A stretch of 64,000 bases of DNA from Labrys monachus (GTDB lineage Bacteria > Pseudomonadota > Alphaproteobacteria > Rhizobiales > Labraceae): assembly GCF_030814655.1 (NCBI RefSeq), contig NZ_JAUSVK010000001.1, forward strand, positions 5,215,001-5,279,000. Reading direction: 5' to 3'. Below the pieces are notes generated by a model. That model made no database searches and had not been told where the DNA came from. It saw only the letters and a program-made list of their open reading frames with translations. This document shows positions 1 to 9,547 of the stretch, in pieces. A program made the position numbers and the translations under genes. Numbering within the stretch: the stretch's first letter is position 1; every line of letters begins with the position of its first letter.

Positions 1-474
1 AGGCCCGCTGCCGGCACGGCGGTCCGGCGCCGGGCGATCATTGTTGCGGTCGTCCTTGCGGAAGGGCCGATAGGGCCGGTCTGCCGGCCTGTCGCCTCCC
101 CGCTCCTCGCCGCGGGGGCGGAAGGAGGGCCGGGCCGTGTCCTTGTCGTCGCGAGGACGGGGACGAAACGGACGGTCACCCTCCCGATCGCCGCGGCCTT
201 CGAATTTGCGGGGGCGGGGCGAAGCGCCTTCCTGGTCTTCACGCGGACGGTACGGCCGGCGCGGAGGGTCGCCCCCGGCGCGCTCCGGCGTGACACGGGG
301 CGACCATCCCGACGATCCGCGCTTCTCGCCGCCTTCGTCCCGCGCAGCGAAGGAGCGACGCGGCGGCGCGTCGCCGTCCGCCCCATGCCGGCGGGGAGGC
401 GCAGCGCCAAAAGGCTTCTTCGGCCCACGGGGGGGCTTGCGGCCATCGCCGCCAGATCGTTTATCGTCGGACAT
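1..474 (-). CDS. Probable pseudouridine synthase, N-terminal low-complexity part (cut by window edge)
   Basis: The reading frame is open from an ATG at 474 to the window edge, giving 158 codons with no stop. The visible part is almost entirely Arg, Pro, Asp and Gly in repeats such as RPYRPREDQ, RPFRPRPRDD and RPYRPFRKDD, so it is disordered and strongly basic. The catalytic domain would lie outside the window. From memory, large rRNA pseudouridine synthases (RsuA/RluB family) of Hyphomicrobiales carry such tails and often lie divergent from tadA, as here with 36 bp between the two starts. That family assignment is inference from composition and context. Any other protein with a disordered basic N-terminus would fit the visible residues equally well. 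Confidence 0.5.
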   Translation of the reverse strand, partial: MSDDKRSGGDGRKPPRGPKKPFGAAPPRRHGADGDAPPRRSFAARDEGGEKRGSSGWSPRVTPERAGGDPPRRPYRPREDQEGASPRPRKFEGRGDREGDRPFRPRPRDDKDTARPSFRPRGEERGGDRPADRPYRPFRKDDRNNDRPAPDRRAGSGP

Positions 475-510
475 CTAGTGCTCTTAGCAGAAAAGGCGGC
501 GCGTAACGAG

Positions 511-954
511 ATGAAGCGCTCGATCATGGAATTGGCGCTGGAAGAGGCGCGTGCCGCTGGGGATCGTGGGGAGGTACCCGTCGGCGCGGTTGTCGTCAAG
601 GACGGAGTGATTCTCGCCCGCGAGGGAAACCGCACGATCGAGCGCGCCGACCCGACCGCCCATGCGGAAATGCTGGCGATCCGTGCCGCCGCGGCGGCGC
701 TCGGCAGCGAAAGGCTGGTCGACGCCGATCTTCACGTCACGCTGGAGCCTTGTCCGATGTGCGCGGCGGCGATCTCCTTTGCCCGCATCAGGCGTCTTTA
801 TTTCGGCTGCGACGACCCCAAGGGCGGTGCCGTCGAGAACGGCGTCAGGCTCTATTCGTCGCCGACCTGCCATCACCGGCCCGAGATCTATTCGGGCATC
901 GACGCCGGTGCCGCACGGGCCCTGCTGCGGGATTTCTTCCGGGAAAGGCGCTAA
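511..954 (+). CDS. tadA: tRNA adenosine(34) deaminase TadA
   Basis: The 147-residue product is the size expected for TadA, which deaminates the wobble adenosine of tRNA-Arg(ACG) to inosine. The zinc-dependent cytidine/adenosine deaminase signature is complete: His51-Ala-Glu53 (zinc ligand and proton shuttle) and Pro80-Cys81-x-x-Cys84 (two zinc ligands). The GEVPVGAVVV stretch near residue 20 and the YFGCDDPKGGA segment are also typical. The ATG at 511 is chosen because it gives the family-standard N-terminus MKRSIMELALEEA. The frame extends further upstream but into low-complexity sequence of the divergent gene. It is essential in most bacteria. Confidence 0.95.
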   Translation: MKRSIMELALEEARAAGDRGEVPVGAVVVKDGVILAREGNRTIERADPTAHAEMLAIRAAAAALGSERLVDADLHVTLEPCPMCAAAISFARIRRLYFGCDDPKGGAVENGVRLYSSPTCHHRPEIYSGIDAGAARALLRDFFRERR

Positions 955-1080
955 CGCCTTCCGGCCGAACGCCTTCATTCGCCCTGCGTCGGGGCGCAAA
1001 CGCTTGTGCGCCGGGACAAAGAACGTTGCCCCCGAGGCCATTGCTGCTAAACAACGGCGACATTCTCGGAATTGAACATC

Positions 1081-2562
1081 ATGGCTGGCGACAAGAAGCA
1101 GAAACTCAAGGCGAGGCAGGCGCGGGGCTTCGTCGACCGCAGTGCCGGCGAGATCGCGGCCACGCGCGCCATGGTGGCGGCGATCCAGGAGGTCTACGAG
1201 CTCTACGGCTTCGACCCCGTGGAGACGCCCTTCGTCGAATACACCGATGCGCTCGGCAAGTTCCTGCCCGACCAGGACCGCCCCAATGAAGGCGTGTTCT
1301 CGTTCCAGGACGACGACGAGCAGTGGCTGTCGCTGCGCTACGACCTCACGGCGCCGCTCGCCCGCTACGTCGCCGAGAATTTCGACGCCCTGCCCAAGCC
1401 CTATCGCAGCTATCGCGCCGGCTATGTCTTCCGCAACGAGAAGCCGGGGCCGGGACGCTTCCGCCAGTTCATGCAGTTCGATGCCGATACGGTCGGCGCT
1501 CCCTCCGTCGCGGCGGACGCCGAGATCTGCATGATGGCCGCCGACACGATGGAGAAGCTCGGCATTCCCCGCGGCGCCTATGTCGTGCGCGTCAACAACC
1601 GCAAGGTGCTCGACGGCATCATGGAAGCGATCGGGCTCGACGGCGAGGACAATGCCGGGCGACGCCTCACCGTCCTGCGCGCCATCGACAAGTTCGACCG
1701 TCTCGGCGCGCAGGGCGTGCGCGATCTGCTCGGCGGCGGCCGCAAGGACGAATCGGGCGACTTCACCAAGGGCGCCGGGCTCGACGATACCCAGGCACAG
1801 ACGATCCTCGACTACGTCACCGGGCAGAGCGGGACCAATGCGGAGACGCTCGATCGCGTGCGCCCGCTGGTGCAGGGCTCCAAGGGCGGCAGCGAGGGCG
1901 TCGAGGAGCTCGCCCGCATCGCCCAATTGGTCGAGCAGTCCGGCTACGGCACCGACCGCGTCGTCATCGACACCTCGATCGTGCGCGGCCTCGAATATTA
2001 TACGGGGCCGGTCTACGAGGTCGAGCTCACCTTCGAGGTCAAGGACGAGCAGGGCCGGCCGATGCGCTTCGGCTCGGTGGCGGGCGGCGGCCGCTATGAC
2101 GGGCTGGTGGCCCGCTTTCGCGGCGAGCCGGTGCCGGCCACCGGCTTTTCCATCGGCGTCTCGCGCCTCCTTTCCGCCCTGACGGCGCTCGGCCGCGTCG
2201 ATACGTCGAACGAAAAGGGGCCGGTCGTGGTCTGCGTGATGGACCAGGGCCGCCTGGCGGACTACCAGGCCATGGCCACCGAATTGCGCCAGGCCGGCAT
2301 CCGCGCCGAGGTCTATCTCGGCGGTTCCGGCATGAAGGCGCAGCTGCGCTACGCCGACCGGCGCAAGGCCCCCATCGTGGTGATCCAGGGCTCGGACGAG
2401 GCGGACAAGGGTGAAGTGCAGCTCAAGGACCTCGCCCTCGGCGCCGAGATGGCCAAGGGCATCGCCGACAATGCCGAATGGCGCGAGGCGCGCGTCGCGC
2501 AGCGCCAGGTGCCGCGCGGCGAGCTGGTGGCGACGGTGCGGGCGATGCTGGCCGGAGGCTGA
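1081..2562 (+). CDS. hisS: Histidyl-tRNA synthetase HisS
   Basis: The 493-residue protein is a class II aminoacyl-tRNA synthetase charging tRNA-His. Motif 2 is visible as [14 protein letters not shown] followed by QFDAD, and the histidine-specific motif as [14 protein letters not shown]-terminal anticodon-binding domain follows, with [15 protein letters not shown] and [11 protein letters not shown]. Motif 3 lies around GGGRYDGLV and GFSIGVSRL. The ATG at 1081 is used; an in-frame TTG at 1072 would add three residues. It lies 126 bp after tadA. The paralogous regulatory subunit HisZ follows at 3066, so the synthetase and its derived paralog are close neighbours. Confidence 0.96.
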   Translation: MAGDKKQKLKARQARGFVDRSAGEIAATRAMVAAIQEVYELYGFDPVETPFVEYTDALGKFLPDQDRPNEGVFSFQDDDEQWLSLRYDLTAPLARYVAENFDALPKPYRSYRAGYVFRNEKPGPGRFRQFMQFDADTVGAPSVAADAEICMMAADTMEKLGIPRGAYVVRVNNRKVLDGIMEAIGLDGEDNAGRRLTVLRAIDKFDRLGAQGVRDLLGGGRKDESGDFTKGAGLDDTQAQTILDYVTGQSGTNAETLDRVRPLVQGSKGGSEGVEELARIAQLVEQSGYGTDRVVIDTSIVRGLEYYTGPVYEVELTFEVKDEQGRPMRFGSVAGGGRYDGLVARFRGEPVPATGFSIGVSRLLSALTALGRVDTSNEKGPVVVCVMDQGRLADYQAMATELRQAGIRAEVYLGGSGMKAQLRYADRRKAPIVVIQGSDEADKGEVQLKDLALGAEMAKGIADNAEWREARVAQRQVPRGELVATVRAMLAGG

Positions 2563-2665
2563 CTTCCCTCCCGCAGAGGCGGCCATGCGGGTCCGTGGCC
2601 GGGCAGGCGCTTGCACGCGGCAGGCGTTGTGATAGCCTCATTTGCATGAGGGCGGGGCGACGGCA

Positions 2666-2869
2666 ATGGACAGTTTTTCGATCTGGCACTGGCTGATACT
2701 GCTGATCTACGTTGGCGTTGCCATCGTGTACTGGGTATCGCTCGTTCGCATCCTCAATCGAGCCGGCTATAGCGGGTGGTGGTCGCTTTTGACCCTGGTG
2801 CCGCTGGTCAACATCTACGCCCTCTGGCGTTTCTCCAGGGCGAGATGGCCGGCGCTCGATCGGCCATAG
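2666..2869 (+). CDS. Small hydrophobic membrane protein, unknown function
   Basis: The 67-residue protein has one long hydrophobic segment (about residues 7-27), a short basic loop (RILNRAGYSGWW), and a second hydrophobic segment (SLLTLVPLVNIYALW) ending in FSRARWP. Small inner-membrane proteins with this pattern are common in Alphaproteobacteria and resemble DUF805-like fragments, but I do not recognise a characterised family. The ATG at 2666 is preferred over one at 2642 because it starts directly before the first helix and follows a purine-rich stretch. It lies between hisS and hisZ on the same strand and may be co-transcribed with them. Confidence 0.6.
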   Translation: MDSFSIWHWLILLIYVGVAIVYWVSLVRILNRAGYSGWWSLLTLVPLVNIYALWRFSRARWPALDRP

Positions 2870-3065
2870 GTCGCCGGCACGTCCCGAAATCTGTCTGGAC
2901 ATTCTCCTGCCGTCCCGGCGCGGCGAAGGGGTTCGGTCGTCCGCTCGTTCCTCTCCGGCCTGCAGCCTCGCTGGGGATGACGAGGCCCGGCCGGCTTTCG
3001 CTGTCGCGCAAGCGGGCCGATCTTGTTAGAAGGCCGAGAATTGTTCGTCGATGGACCCCTGACCG

Positions 3066-4181
3066 ATGCCCCATCCCGCCTATGACGCCTTCGATGCCCT
3101 CGCGGAGCGGTCCGGCTATGCGTTGATCGACCCGCCCATCCTGCAGCCGGCCGACCTCTTCCTCGACCTCCTGGGCGAGGACATGCGCCGTCAGGCCTTC
3201 CTGACCACGGATGCGGAAGGACACGAGTTCTGCCTGCGGCCGGACTTCACCATTCCGGTCTCGCTGCACTTCCTGAAGGAAGCCGGGGCCGGCGCCATCG
3301 GCGCCTATGCCTATCGCGGACCGGTGTTCCGGCTGCGCGCCGAAGGCCCCGGCGAATTCCCGCAGGCCGGGTTCGAGAATTACGGCCGGCACGACCTGCC
3401 AGCGGCCGACGCCGAGATGCTGGCGATCGCGCTGGAGGCGGCGGCGGATCTCGGCCTGTCCGCGGCGGAGATCCGCATGGGGGACGCCGGCGTCGTCTCG
3501 GCCATGCTGGACGCGCTCGACCTGCCGCCGGTCTGGCGCCGCCGCTTCGCCAGCGACCTGCAGCATTCCCGCAATCTCGACGAGGACCTCGCCCGCCTCG
3601 GCAGCAGCGCGCCGAAGAACGGGGCGGCCGCCTATGCCGGTTTCCTCGCCGCACTGGAGGGAACCGATCCGGGCTCGGCCCGCGCAGCCGTCGCCGATCT
3701 CCTGTCGATCGCCGGCATCCAGCCGGTCGGCGGGCGCAGCGTCGACGAGATCGCCGACCGCTTCCTCGAACAGGCCGCCCTGTCCTCCGGCATGGGCGTC
3801 GACGCCGACAAGGTCGCGATCACCCGGCGCATCTTCGCGGTCGCGGGCGATCCGGACGGCGCCTCGGCCCAGTTGCGTGCCATCGCCGACGACGCCGGGC
3901 TCGCTCTCGACGGCGTCTTCGATGCCTTCGACCAGCGGACCGGCTTCTTCGCGGCGCGCGACATCGATGTCGGCACCATCCGCTTCGCCACCGCCTTCGG
4001 CCGGCGGCTCGACTATTACACCGGCTTCGTCTTCGAGCTGCACGATCCGGGCCGGCCGGGGGCGCCGCAACTGGTCGGCGGCGGCCGTTACGACCGCCTG
4101 ATGTCGCAGCTCGGATCCGCGGAGCCGATCCCCGCCATCGGCTGCTCGATCTGGATCGACCGCTTCGGTGGAGAACTGTGA
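3066..4181 (+). CDS. hisZ: ATP phosphoribosyltransferase regulatory subunit HisZ
   Basis: The 371-residue protein is a catalytically inactive class II synthetase paralog that partners HisG in the first step of histidine synthesis. It keeps the HisRS-like core: [18 protein letters not shown] is the motif-2-like region, [14 protein letters not shown] corresponds to the RGLEYYTG motif of HisS, and [13 protein letters not shown] is the motif-3 region. No C-terminal anticodon-binding domain is present, and the length matches HisZ rather than HisS. Its stop overlaps the start of hisG by ATGA at 4178, so the two are translationally coupled, as expected for subunits of one complex. Confidence 0.93.
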   Translation: MPHPAYDAFDALAERSGYALIDPPILQPADLFLDLLGEDMRRQAFLTTDAEGHEFCLRPDFTIPVSLHFLKEAGAGAIGAYAYRGPVFRLRAEGPGEFPQAGFENYGRHDLPAADAEMLAIALEAAADLGLSAAEIRMGDAGVVSAMLDALDLPPVWRRRFASDLQHSRNLDEDLARLGSSAPKNGAAAYAGFLAALEGTDPGSARAAVADLLSIAGIQPVGGRSVDEIADRFLEQAALSSGMGVDADKVAITRRIFAVAGDPDGASAQLRAIADDAGLALDGVFDAFDQRTGFFAARDIDVGTIRFATAFGRRLDYYTGFVFELHDPGRPGAPQLVGGGRYDRLMSQLGSAEPIPAIGCSIWIDRFGGEL

Positions 4182-5173
4182 TGACCGGCGCCAATTCCTC
4201 GCCCGCCCCCCTCCTCCTCGGCATCCCCTCCAAGGGCCGCCTCCAGGAGAGCTGCGTCGCCTTCTTCGAACGTGCCGGCATCCGCTTCGTCCAGGAACGC
4301 GGCGCGCGCGACTATCGCGGCGGCGTGCAGGGCATGGCCGACGTCGAGGTGCTGTTCCTTTCGGCATCCGAGATCGCCGGGCAGCTCGCCAGCGGCGCCA
4401 TCCATTTCGGCGTCACCGGCGAAGACCTCATCCGCGAGAGCATTCCGCGCGCCGACGAACGGGTGAGCCTGCTGCAGCCGCTCGGCTTCGGCCACGCCAA
4501 TGTCGTCGTCGCCGTGCCGCAATCCTGGATCGACGTGCGCGGCATGGCCGATATCGAGGACGTCGCGGCCGGGTTCCGCCACCGCCACGGACGGCGCCTG
4601 AGGGTGGCAACCAAATATATCCACCTCACGCGCTCCTTCTTCTCGATCCACGGCGTCGCCGAATATCTCATCGTCGAGAGCCTGGGTGCCACCGAGGGGG
4701 CGCCGGCGTCCGGGGCCGCCGACCTCATCGTCGACATCACCACCACCGGCGGCACGCTGGCGGCGAACGCCCTCAAGGTCGTCGAGGACGGCGTGATCCT
4801 GAAATCGCAGGCCAATCTCGTCGCCTCGCTGGCGGCGGACTGGAACCCGCGTGCCCGGGCCGGCGCCGCGTCGGTGCTGTCGCGCCTGGCGGCCAAGGCC
4901 AAGGGTGCCGCCCAGCGCGAGATCCGCTGCGTGCTGCGCGGTGCGGGCGAGCGCCATCTGCGCGAGGCGTTGCAGGGCTTCGGGGCGACGGCGCCCTTCG
5001 GGCTGCCGGCGGCCGGCCAGCCTCTCACCTTCCACGTCCCCGCCGCCGGGACCTTCGACTTCGCCGCCTGGCTGACCGGCCAGGGCGCCGCCTCGATCGC
5101 CGTGGCGATGCTCGATTTCGTGTTCGAGCCGGAAAACGCCCTCTATTCCGAGCTGGAACGCCGCCTCGCCTGA
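4178..5173 (+). CDS. hisG: ATP phosphoribosyltransferase catalytic subunit HisG
   Basis: HisG condenses ATP and PRPP, the committed step of histidine synthesis. The start of the protein carries [11 protein letters not shown], and the PRPP-binding loop is visible as [16 protein letters not shown]. The product is 331 residues, longer than the roughly 210-230 residues of the classic short HisG that needs HisZ. Around 80-100 extra residues follow the catalytic core, and they do not resemble the ACT-like domain of the long form. Presence of hisZ directly upstream (4-nt overlap) argues that HisZ still carries the feedback function. From memory, similar lengths occur in other Hyphomicrobiales. Confidence 0.93.
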   Translation: MMTGANSSPAPLLLGIPSKGRLQESCVAFFERAGIRFVQERGARDYRGGVQGMADVEVLFLSASEIAGQLASGAIHFGVTGEDLIRESIPRADERVSLLQPLGFGHANVVVAVPQSWIDVRGMADIEDVAAGFRHRHGRRLRVATKYIHLTRSFFSIHGVAEYLIVESLGATEGAPASGAADLIVDITTTGGTLAANALKVVEDGVILKSQANLVASLAADWNPRARAGAASVLSRLAAKAKGAAQREIRCVLRGAGERHLREALQGFGATAPFGLPAAGQPLTFHVPAAGTFDFAAWLTGQGAASIAVAMLDFVFEPENALYSELERRLA

Positions 5174-5324
5174 CGGCCGCCCGCCGTCCGGTTGATGCAG
5201 CGCATGCCGCCATCCGCGATTTGACAGATTTCCTTCAAGGACTGCGCCATATTATCGAGTTTGTCGCCAGGGCTCCCGGGCCGGGTCCTCCACCGTCGCT
5301 ACCTTTCATCAAAAGAGATTTTAC

Positions 5325-6176
5325 ATGCCCAGCTTTGACAAACCCGTATGGTTCATTACCGGCTGCTCGACCGGATTTGGCCGCGAGCTCGCGCGCCTGA
5401 CGCTCAGCCTCGGCTATCCGACGGTGGTGACCGCCCGCAATCCGGCCCAGGTCGAGGACATCGCCGCGGGCCAGGGCGATCTGGCGCTCGTCCTCGGGCT
5501 CGACGTCACCGACCAGGCCCGGATCGACGCGGCGGTGAAGGCGGCGCAGGATCATTTCGGCCGCATCGACGTGCTCGTGAACAATGCCGGCATCGGCTAT
5601 TTCGGATCGTTCGAGGAAAGCGATCTCGCCGAGGTCCACAAGATGTTCGATATCAATGTCTGGGGCCTCACCGCCATGACGCGCGCGGTGCTGCCGGGCA
5701 TGCGTGGGCAACGTTCGGGCGCCATCGTCAACATCTCCTCCGTCGGCGGCCTTCGCGCCTTCCCCTCGCTCAGCTTCTACAACGCGACGAAATTCGCGGT
5801 CGAGGCGCTGTCGGAGGCCCTCGCCCAAGAGGTGGCGCCGCTCGGCATCAAGGTGCTCCTCGTCGAACCCGGCCCGTTCCGGACCGATTGGGCCGGGCGC
5901 TCGGCCAACGAGGCGCCGCAGACGATCGACGATTATCACCAGACATCGGGGGCCCGCACCGCGATGACGCGCGGCATCAGCGGCAAGCAGGCGGGCGATC
6001 CGGTGCGGGCGGCCCAGGCGATCGTCAAGGCGGTGGAAGCTCCCGACGCGCCGCTGCGCCTGCTGCTCGGCAAGCTCGCCCTCGCCGGCGCCCGCATCAA
6101 GCTCGAGCAGCTTGCCAAGGATTTCGACAGCTGGGCCGAGGTGACCGAGGGCGCCGATTTCCCCGAGGGCGAATAG
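5325..6176 (+). CDS. Short-chain dehydrogenase/reductase
   Basis: The 283-residue protein is a classical SDR acting on an unknown substrate with NAD(P)H. The nucleotide-binding TGCSTGFG motif is at about residue 12, the NNAG motif (LVNNAGIGYFG) near residue 88, the catalytic Ser in NISSVGG, and the catalytic Tyr-Lys pair in YNATKFAVEALSEAL. The VEPGPFRTDW segment resembles SDRs often annotated as retinol-dehydrogenase-like or oxidoreductases of unspecified substrate. It is 151 bp after hisG and 132 bp before maf, with no clear functional link to either. Confidence 0.85.
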   Translation: MPSFDKPVWFITGCSTGFGRELARLTLSLGYPTVVTARNPAQVEDIAAGQGDLALVLGLDVTDQARIDAAVKAAQDHFGRIDVLVNNAGIGYFGSFEESDLAEVHKMFDINVWGLTAMTRAVLPGMRGQRSGAIVNISSVGGLRAFPSLSFYNATKFAVEALSEALAQEVAPLGIKVLLVEPGPFRTDWAGRSANEAPQTIDDYHQTSGARTAMTRGISGKQAGDPVRAAQAIVKAVEAPDAPLRLLLGKLALAGARIKLEQLAKDFDSWAEVTEGADFPEGE

Positions 6177-6308
6177 GACGATCCCCGGCCTGCGCCGCCT
6201 TCCGCCCCCGGCAGGCGGCGCAGGCCGCACCCGAACGCGATCGGCAAGATCGTTGCAAACAAGGCAGGTCTGGTCCACACAGGGGGCGAAATCCGTCGCC
6301 GGCCTGTC

Positions 6309-6932
6309 ATGATCCCTCGCCCGAAACTCGTCCTCGCTTCCGCCAGCCTCCGCCGCCATGCCCTGCTCGAGCAGATGGGCTGTGCGCCCGATGCGCTGCT
6401 TCCGACCGACATCGACGAGACGCCCAAGCGGGGGGAAGCCGCGCGCACGCTGGTGCAGCGGCTCGCCCGCGGCAAGATGGACGCGGCGCTGGTGACGCTG
6501 GCGAGCCGGCCCGACCTCGAAGGCGCCTTCACGGTGACGGCGGATACGGTGGTGGCCTGCACAGGCCGCATCCTGCCCAAGGCCGAGATCGCCGCCGAGG
6601 CCGAAGCCTGCCTGCGCCTGATGTCGGGGCGAACCCATCACGTGATGACGGCGGTTGCGGTCGCCGGCCCGCAGGGGGCGATCCGCACCCGGCTCGTCGA
6701 GACGCGCGTGCGGTTCAAGCACCTTTCGCTGGACGACATCAATGCCTATCTCGAGTCGGGAGAATGGCGCGGCAAGGCCGGCGGCTACGCCATCCAGGGG
6801 CTTGCGGGCGTGTTCGTCCTGCGCCTCGTCGGCTCCTATACCAATGTCGTCGGCCTGCCGCTCTACGAGACCGCTGCCTTGCTGGAAGGCTCCGGCTTTC
6901 CGATTCGCGGCACCTGGAGAGAGACCCTGTGA
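6309..6932 (+). CDS. maf: Maf-family nucleoside triphosphate pyrophosphatase
   Basis: Maf proteins hydrolyse non-canonical or specific nucleoside triphosphates to monophosphates and pyrophosphate. The 207-residue product has the N-terminal [18 protein letters not shown] signature, the [10 protein letters not shown] loop, the catalytic-region [10 protein letters not shown], the [13 protein letters not shown] segment, and the C-terminal [13 protein letters not shown] motif. The DETP loop and length fit the dTTP/UTP pyrophosphatase-like (YhdE-type) group more than YceF, but this is not certain. Its stop overlaps the GTG start of yacG, a typical alphaproteobacterial arrangement. Confidence 0.92.
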   Translation: MIPRPKLVLASASLRRHALLEQMGCAPDALLPTDIDETPKRGEAARTLVQRLARGKMDAALVTLASRPDLEGAFTVTADTVVACTGRILPKAEIAAEAEACLRLMSGRTHHVMTAVAVAGPQGAIRTRLVETRVRFKHLSLDDINAYLESGEWRGKAGGYAIQGLAGVFVLRLVGSYTNVVGLPLYETAALLEGSGFPIRGTWRETL

Positions 6933-7144
6933 GCGATTCCGATTCGATCGTCCGGCTGCCGCGCAAATGCCCGATCTGCGGCAAGCCGACCGTCGAGGCC
7001 ACCAAGCCCTTCTGCTCGAAACGCTGCGCCGACATCGATCTGTCGCGCTGGCTGAAGGGCGTCTACGCCATCCCCGTCGAGGAGAGCAACGCTGCCGCCG
7101 ATTCGGAAGACAGCGAGGACGATCCCTATCGGAGGGAGAGATAG
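6929..7144 (+). CDS. yacG: DNA gyrase inhibitor YacG (zinc-binding)
   Basis: This 71-residue protein starts at a GTG that overlaps the maf stop by four bases (GTGA). It has the four-cysteine zinc site CPICGKP...[15 protein letters not shown], which is the YacG signature, followed by an acidic tail. In E. coli, YacG binds the GyrB C-terminal region and inhibits DNA binding by gyrase. The length and the cysteine spacing match the family. The maf-yacG pair is conserved in many Alphaproteobacteria, so the small size is not a reason to doubt it. Confidence 0.92.
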   Translation: MSDSDSIVRLPRKCPICGKPTVEATKPFCSKRCADIDLSRWLKGVYAIPVEESNAAADSEDSEDDPYRRER

Positions 7145-7272
7145 GCGGGCAGGTCCAAGCTGCCTCGATTTTGCTTTTTCAAAGCAGAAACAAGACTGCT
7201 AGACACGCCTGAGCGCGGTCACCCGCCCGAGGCGTCGACTGCACCTTCAACCACGTCATCACAGGCCCTACC

Positions 7273-8343
7273 ATGAATGAACCGCAGCGCTATACCATCG
7301 CCAGTCTCGAGGCTTTCGTCGAATCGGCCCTGCTCGCCGGCGGCGCCGACGCGCCTTCCGCCCGGGCCGCGACGCGCGCCATGATGCATGGCTCGCGCCT
7401 CGGCGTCGACAGCCATGGCGTGCGGCTCCTTCCCTATTACCTGTCGGTGATCGCGAGCGGCGAGGTCAACGGCGTTCCCCAGCTCGTGGTCGAGCGCGGT
7501 TCCGGCGCCACGGCCGTCCTCGACGCCGATGGCGCCATCGGACATCTGGCCTGCTATCGCGCCATGGAGGAAGCGGTCGACATCGCGACGTCGCAGGGGA
7601 TCGGCGCGGTGACGATCCGACGCATGTCCCATATGGGCGCCGCCGGCGCCTATGCGCTCTGGGCGGCGGAGCAGGGTCATATCGGCCTGCTGGTGGCGAA
7701 TTCGGATGCCGCCGTGCGCCTGTTCGACGGGCGCAACGCGTTCCACGGCACGAGCCCGATCGCCGTCGGCGCGCCGGCTCCCGGCCAGGACCGCCCCTGG
7801 CTGCTCGACATGGCGACGAGCGCGATCCCGATGAACCGCGTGCTGCTCTATCGTTCGCTCGGCGTTGCCCTGCCCGACGGTGTCGCCGTCGACGAAACCG
7901 GACGGCCGACCAACGACGCCGACGCGGCTCGCGTCCTCTCGCCGCTCGGCGCGGCCCAGGGCTACAAGGGCGCCGGCCTGGCTGGGCTGGTGGAGATCCT
8001 CAGCGCGCCCCTGACCGGCATGCTGCTGTCGACCGAGCTTTCGCCGATGTACGGCGCCTCGACCGGCAAGCCCCGCGACATGGGCGGCTTCGCCCTGGCG
8101 ATCAACCCCGCCGCCTTCGTCGGCCCGGAGATCTACGGTGCGATCATGGCGCGCTATCTCGCCAATATCCGCGCCGCCGAGCCGGCCGAGGGCGCGTCGG
8201 GCAAGCCGATGGCGCCCGGCGACCGCGAATGGGCCGTCGAAGCCGAGCGCCTGCGCAACGGCGTTCCGGTCGATCCGGTGAGCGTGGCGGCGTTTGCGGA
8301 GCTGTCCGCGCGCTATGGCCTGACCTTGCCCGAAAGAGCGTGA
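7273..8343 (+). CDS. LDH2/MDH2-family malate/L-lactate-type dehydrogenase
   Basis: The 356-residue protein belongs to the Ldh_2 family (malate, sulfolactate, ureidoglycolate and related 2-hydroxyacid dehydrogenases using NAD(P)). Family marks are GSRLGVDSHGVRLLPYY, with the catalytic His in the SHG motif, the IRRMSHMGAAGAYA segment, the FHGTSPIAVGAP loop, and LLDMATSAIPMNRV. Substrate cannot be told from the sequence. It stands alone between yacG and the small secreted proteins, and a strong stem-loop follows the stop, so it is probably a single-gene transcript. The ATG at 7273 gives a standard family start. Confidence 0.88.
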   Translation: MNEPQRYTIASLEAFVESALLAGGADAPSARAATRAMMHGSRLGVDSHGVRLLPYYLSVIASGEVNGVPQLVVERGSGATAVLDADGAIGHLACYRAMEEAVDIATSQGIGAVTIRRMSHMGAAGAYALWAAEQGHIGLLVANSDAAVRLFDGRNAFHGTSPIAVGAPAPGQDRPWLLDMATSAIPMNRVLLYRSLGVALPDGVAVDETGRPTNDADAARVLSPLGAAQGYKGAGLAGLVEILSAPLTGMLLSTELSPMYGASTGKPRDMGGFALAINPAAFVGPEIYGAIMARYLANIRAAEPAEGASGKPMAPGDREWAVEAERLRNGVPVDPVSVAAFAELSARYGLTLPERA

Positions 8344-8378
8344 GGGCCTCGGCCCTCATCGATACCGACGAACAAAAG

Positions 8379-8414
8379 CGCCGCGCCCCTGGGAAGGGGC
8401 GCGGCGTTCTTGTT
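8379..8414 (+). terminator. Rho-independent terminator after the LDH2-type gene
   Basis: A perfect 11-bp GC-only stem (8379-8389 paired with 8396-8406) with a six-base loop is followed by TTCTTGTTGT. It lies 36 bp after the stop of the dehydrogenase. A second small hairpin overlaps the stop itself (GAGGGC/GCCCTC, about 8342-8357). The rest of 8415-8602 shows no gene that I can support. Confidence 0.75.
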
Positions 8415-8602
8415 GTACGCATGCAACGGATACGCAACGGGTACTGAAAATCGGCTGGTTCTACGGATTGGGATGGCCTTGCGGACATCATCTACGCAAT
8501 GGGTGCTGGCAATCGTTTGGCTTTGAAAGAGGCGGGGGAAGGGCGTGGCCGTCCGTCCCCGTTCATGCGTCCTGTGCGGGCGTAAAACCCGCCCGGCGCG
8601 GC

Positions 8603-8860
8603 TCAGTAGCGGCCCTTCTGGGCGTTGAGGAAGTCGCGGCCTTCGACGGCATTGGAGGAGAGGCCGAAATCGGGATCGGTCTGCTGGGAGCCGGAGAGGA
8701 AGTGGCGGGGCGCGGCATTGTCATGGCTGGTGGCGGTGATGGCCGGGGCATTGCCGCCGACGATGACCTGGCCCTCGGGGCTGTTGGAGAGGGCGAAGGC
8801 CGAGGAGATCGACAGAGCGAGGGCGGCGGCGGTGAGGGAGGAGAGGAGAACGGTCTTCAT
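8603..8860 (-). CDS. Small secreted protein, tandem paralog A
   Basis: The 85-residue protein starts with a clear Sec signal peptide: MKTVLLSS, a hydrophobic core of Ala/Leu/Ser, and an SSAFALSNSP cleavage region. The mature part is only about 60 residues. It shares with its two neighbours the blocks SNSPxGQVIxGG, a variable central part, HFLSG, FGLSSNAVEGRDFL and AQKGRY. No cysteine is present in the mature part, and I recognise no family. The ATG at 8860 is chosen because all three copies begin MKT at that point. Function unknown; a small periplasmic or extracellular protein is inferred from the signal peptide only. Confidence 0.72.
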   Translation of the reverse strand: MKTVLLSSLTAAALALSISSAFALSNSPEGQVIVGGNAPAITATSHDNAAPRHFLSGSQQTDPDFGLSSNAVEGRDFLNAQKGRY

Positions 8861-9018
8861 GATGGCAGGTCCTTGAAAAAAGTCCTTCGGCATATCAGTC
8901 CGGCAAAGGGCATCGGTCGAAAGGGCTGGGGTGATGAAAAAGCGTGAGCGGTCGCTCGGGGTGGTCGGGAGGCGGTATCGGGCGGGGCCGGTCGGCCCCG
9001 TCGTCTCAGGCGGTGGGC

Positions 9019-9333
9019 TTATTCGCCGCCTTCGTCGTTGAGCCAGTGGCCGCCCTGCTGGACGGCATGGAATTCGCGGCCCTGGATGGCATTGGAGGAG
9101 AGGCCGAAGCTCTGGCTCGGGGTGCCGTCCTCGGAAGCGCGCTGGCCATAAACATGGCCGGAGAGGAAGCGGGCCTGGGGGGCGGCGGCGTCAGGGGCGG
9201 CGTAGCTGGTGACGGCCGGGGCTTCGCCGCCGATGATCACCTGGCCCTGCGGGCTGTTGGAGAAGGCGAAGGCGGAGGAAATCGACAGGGCCAGGCCCGC
9301 CGCAGCCAGGGTGGAAACAACAAGGGTCTTCAT
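9019..9333 (-). CDS. Small secreted protein, tandem paralog B
   Basis: The 104-residue protein is the longest of the three tandem paralogs. It has the same signal peptide pattern ending SSAFAFSNSP, then GQVIIGGEAPAVTS, a longer variable centre containing YGQRASEDGTPSQS, then SFGLSSNAIQGREFHAV. Its C-terminus diverges (QQGGHWLNDEGGE) from the AQKGRY ending of the other two. Same strand as A and C with roughly 160-210 bp between the copies, so each may have its own promoter. Function unknown. Confidence 0.72.
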   Translation of the reverse strand: MKTLVVSTLAAAGLALSISSAFAFSNSPQGQVIIGGEAPAVTSYAAPDAAAPQARFLSGHVYGQRASEDGTPSQSFGLSSNAIQGREFHAVQQGGHWLNDEGGE

Positions 9334-9547
9334 GGTCGTCGTCCTGAAAAGGATGCCGGCGGTCCGGCGATCCATCGTCTGGAAGAAAAGGCAGGAGGCT
9401 CGAGGCGGTCACGCAACGCAGCGTGCCGCCCGCTCCTGCCGGGCGGCGGGGCCGGCCTTGCGGCCTTGCGTCCCGTCCACCCACTTTACGGTCGCCCCCG
9501 CCGGCGTTCGATGCGGCGGAGACCGGCTCCCGAGGGAGCCGTCAGAG

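Noticed and set aside
484-2616. Long minus-strand reading frame of about 710 codons across tadA and hisS
   Set aside because: It lies antisense to two well-recognised genes, shows no known domain, and is explained by the high GC content, which leaves complementary frames open.
7145-7272. tRNA gene after yacG
   Set aside because: Some relatives have a tRNA near here, but no acceptor stem, T-loop sequence or cloverleaf could be built from these 128 bases.
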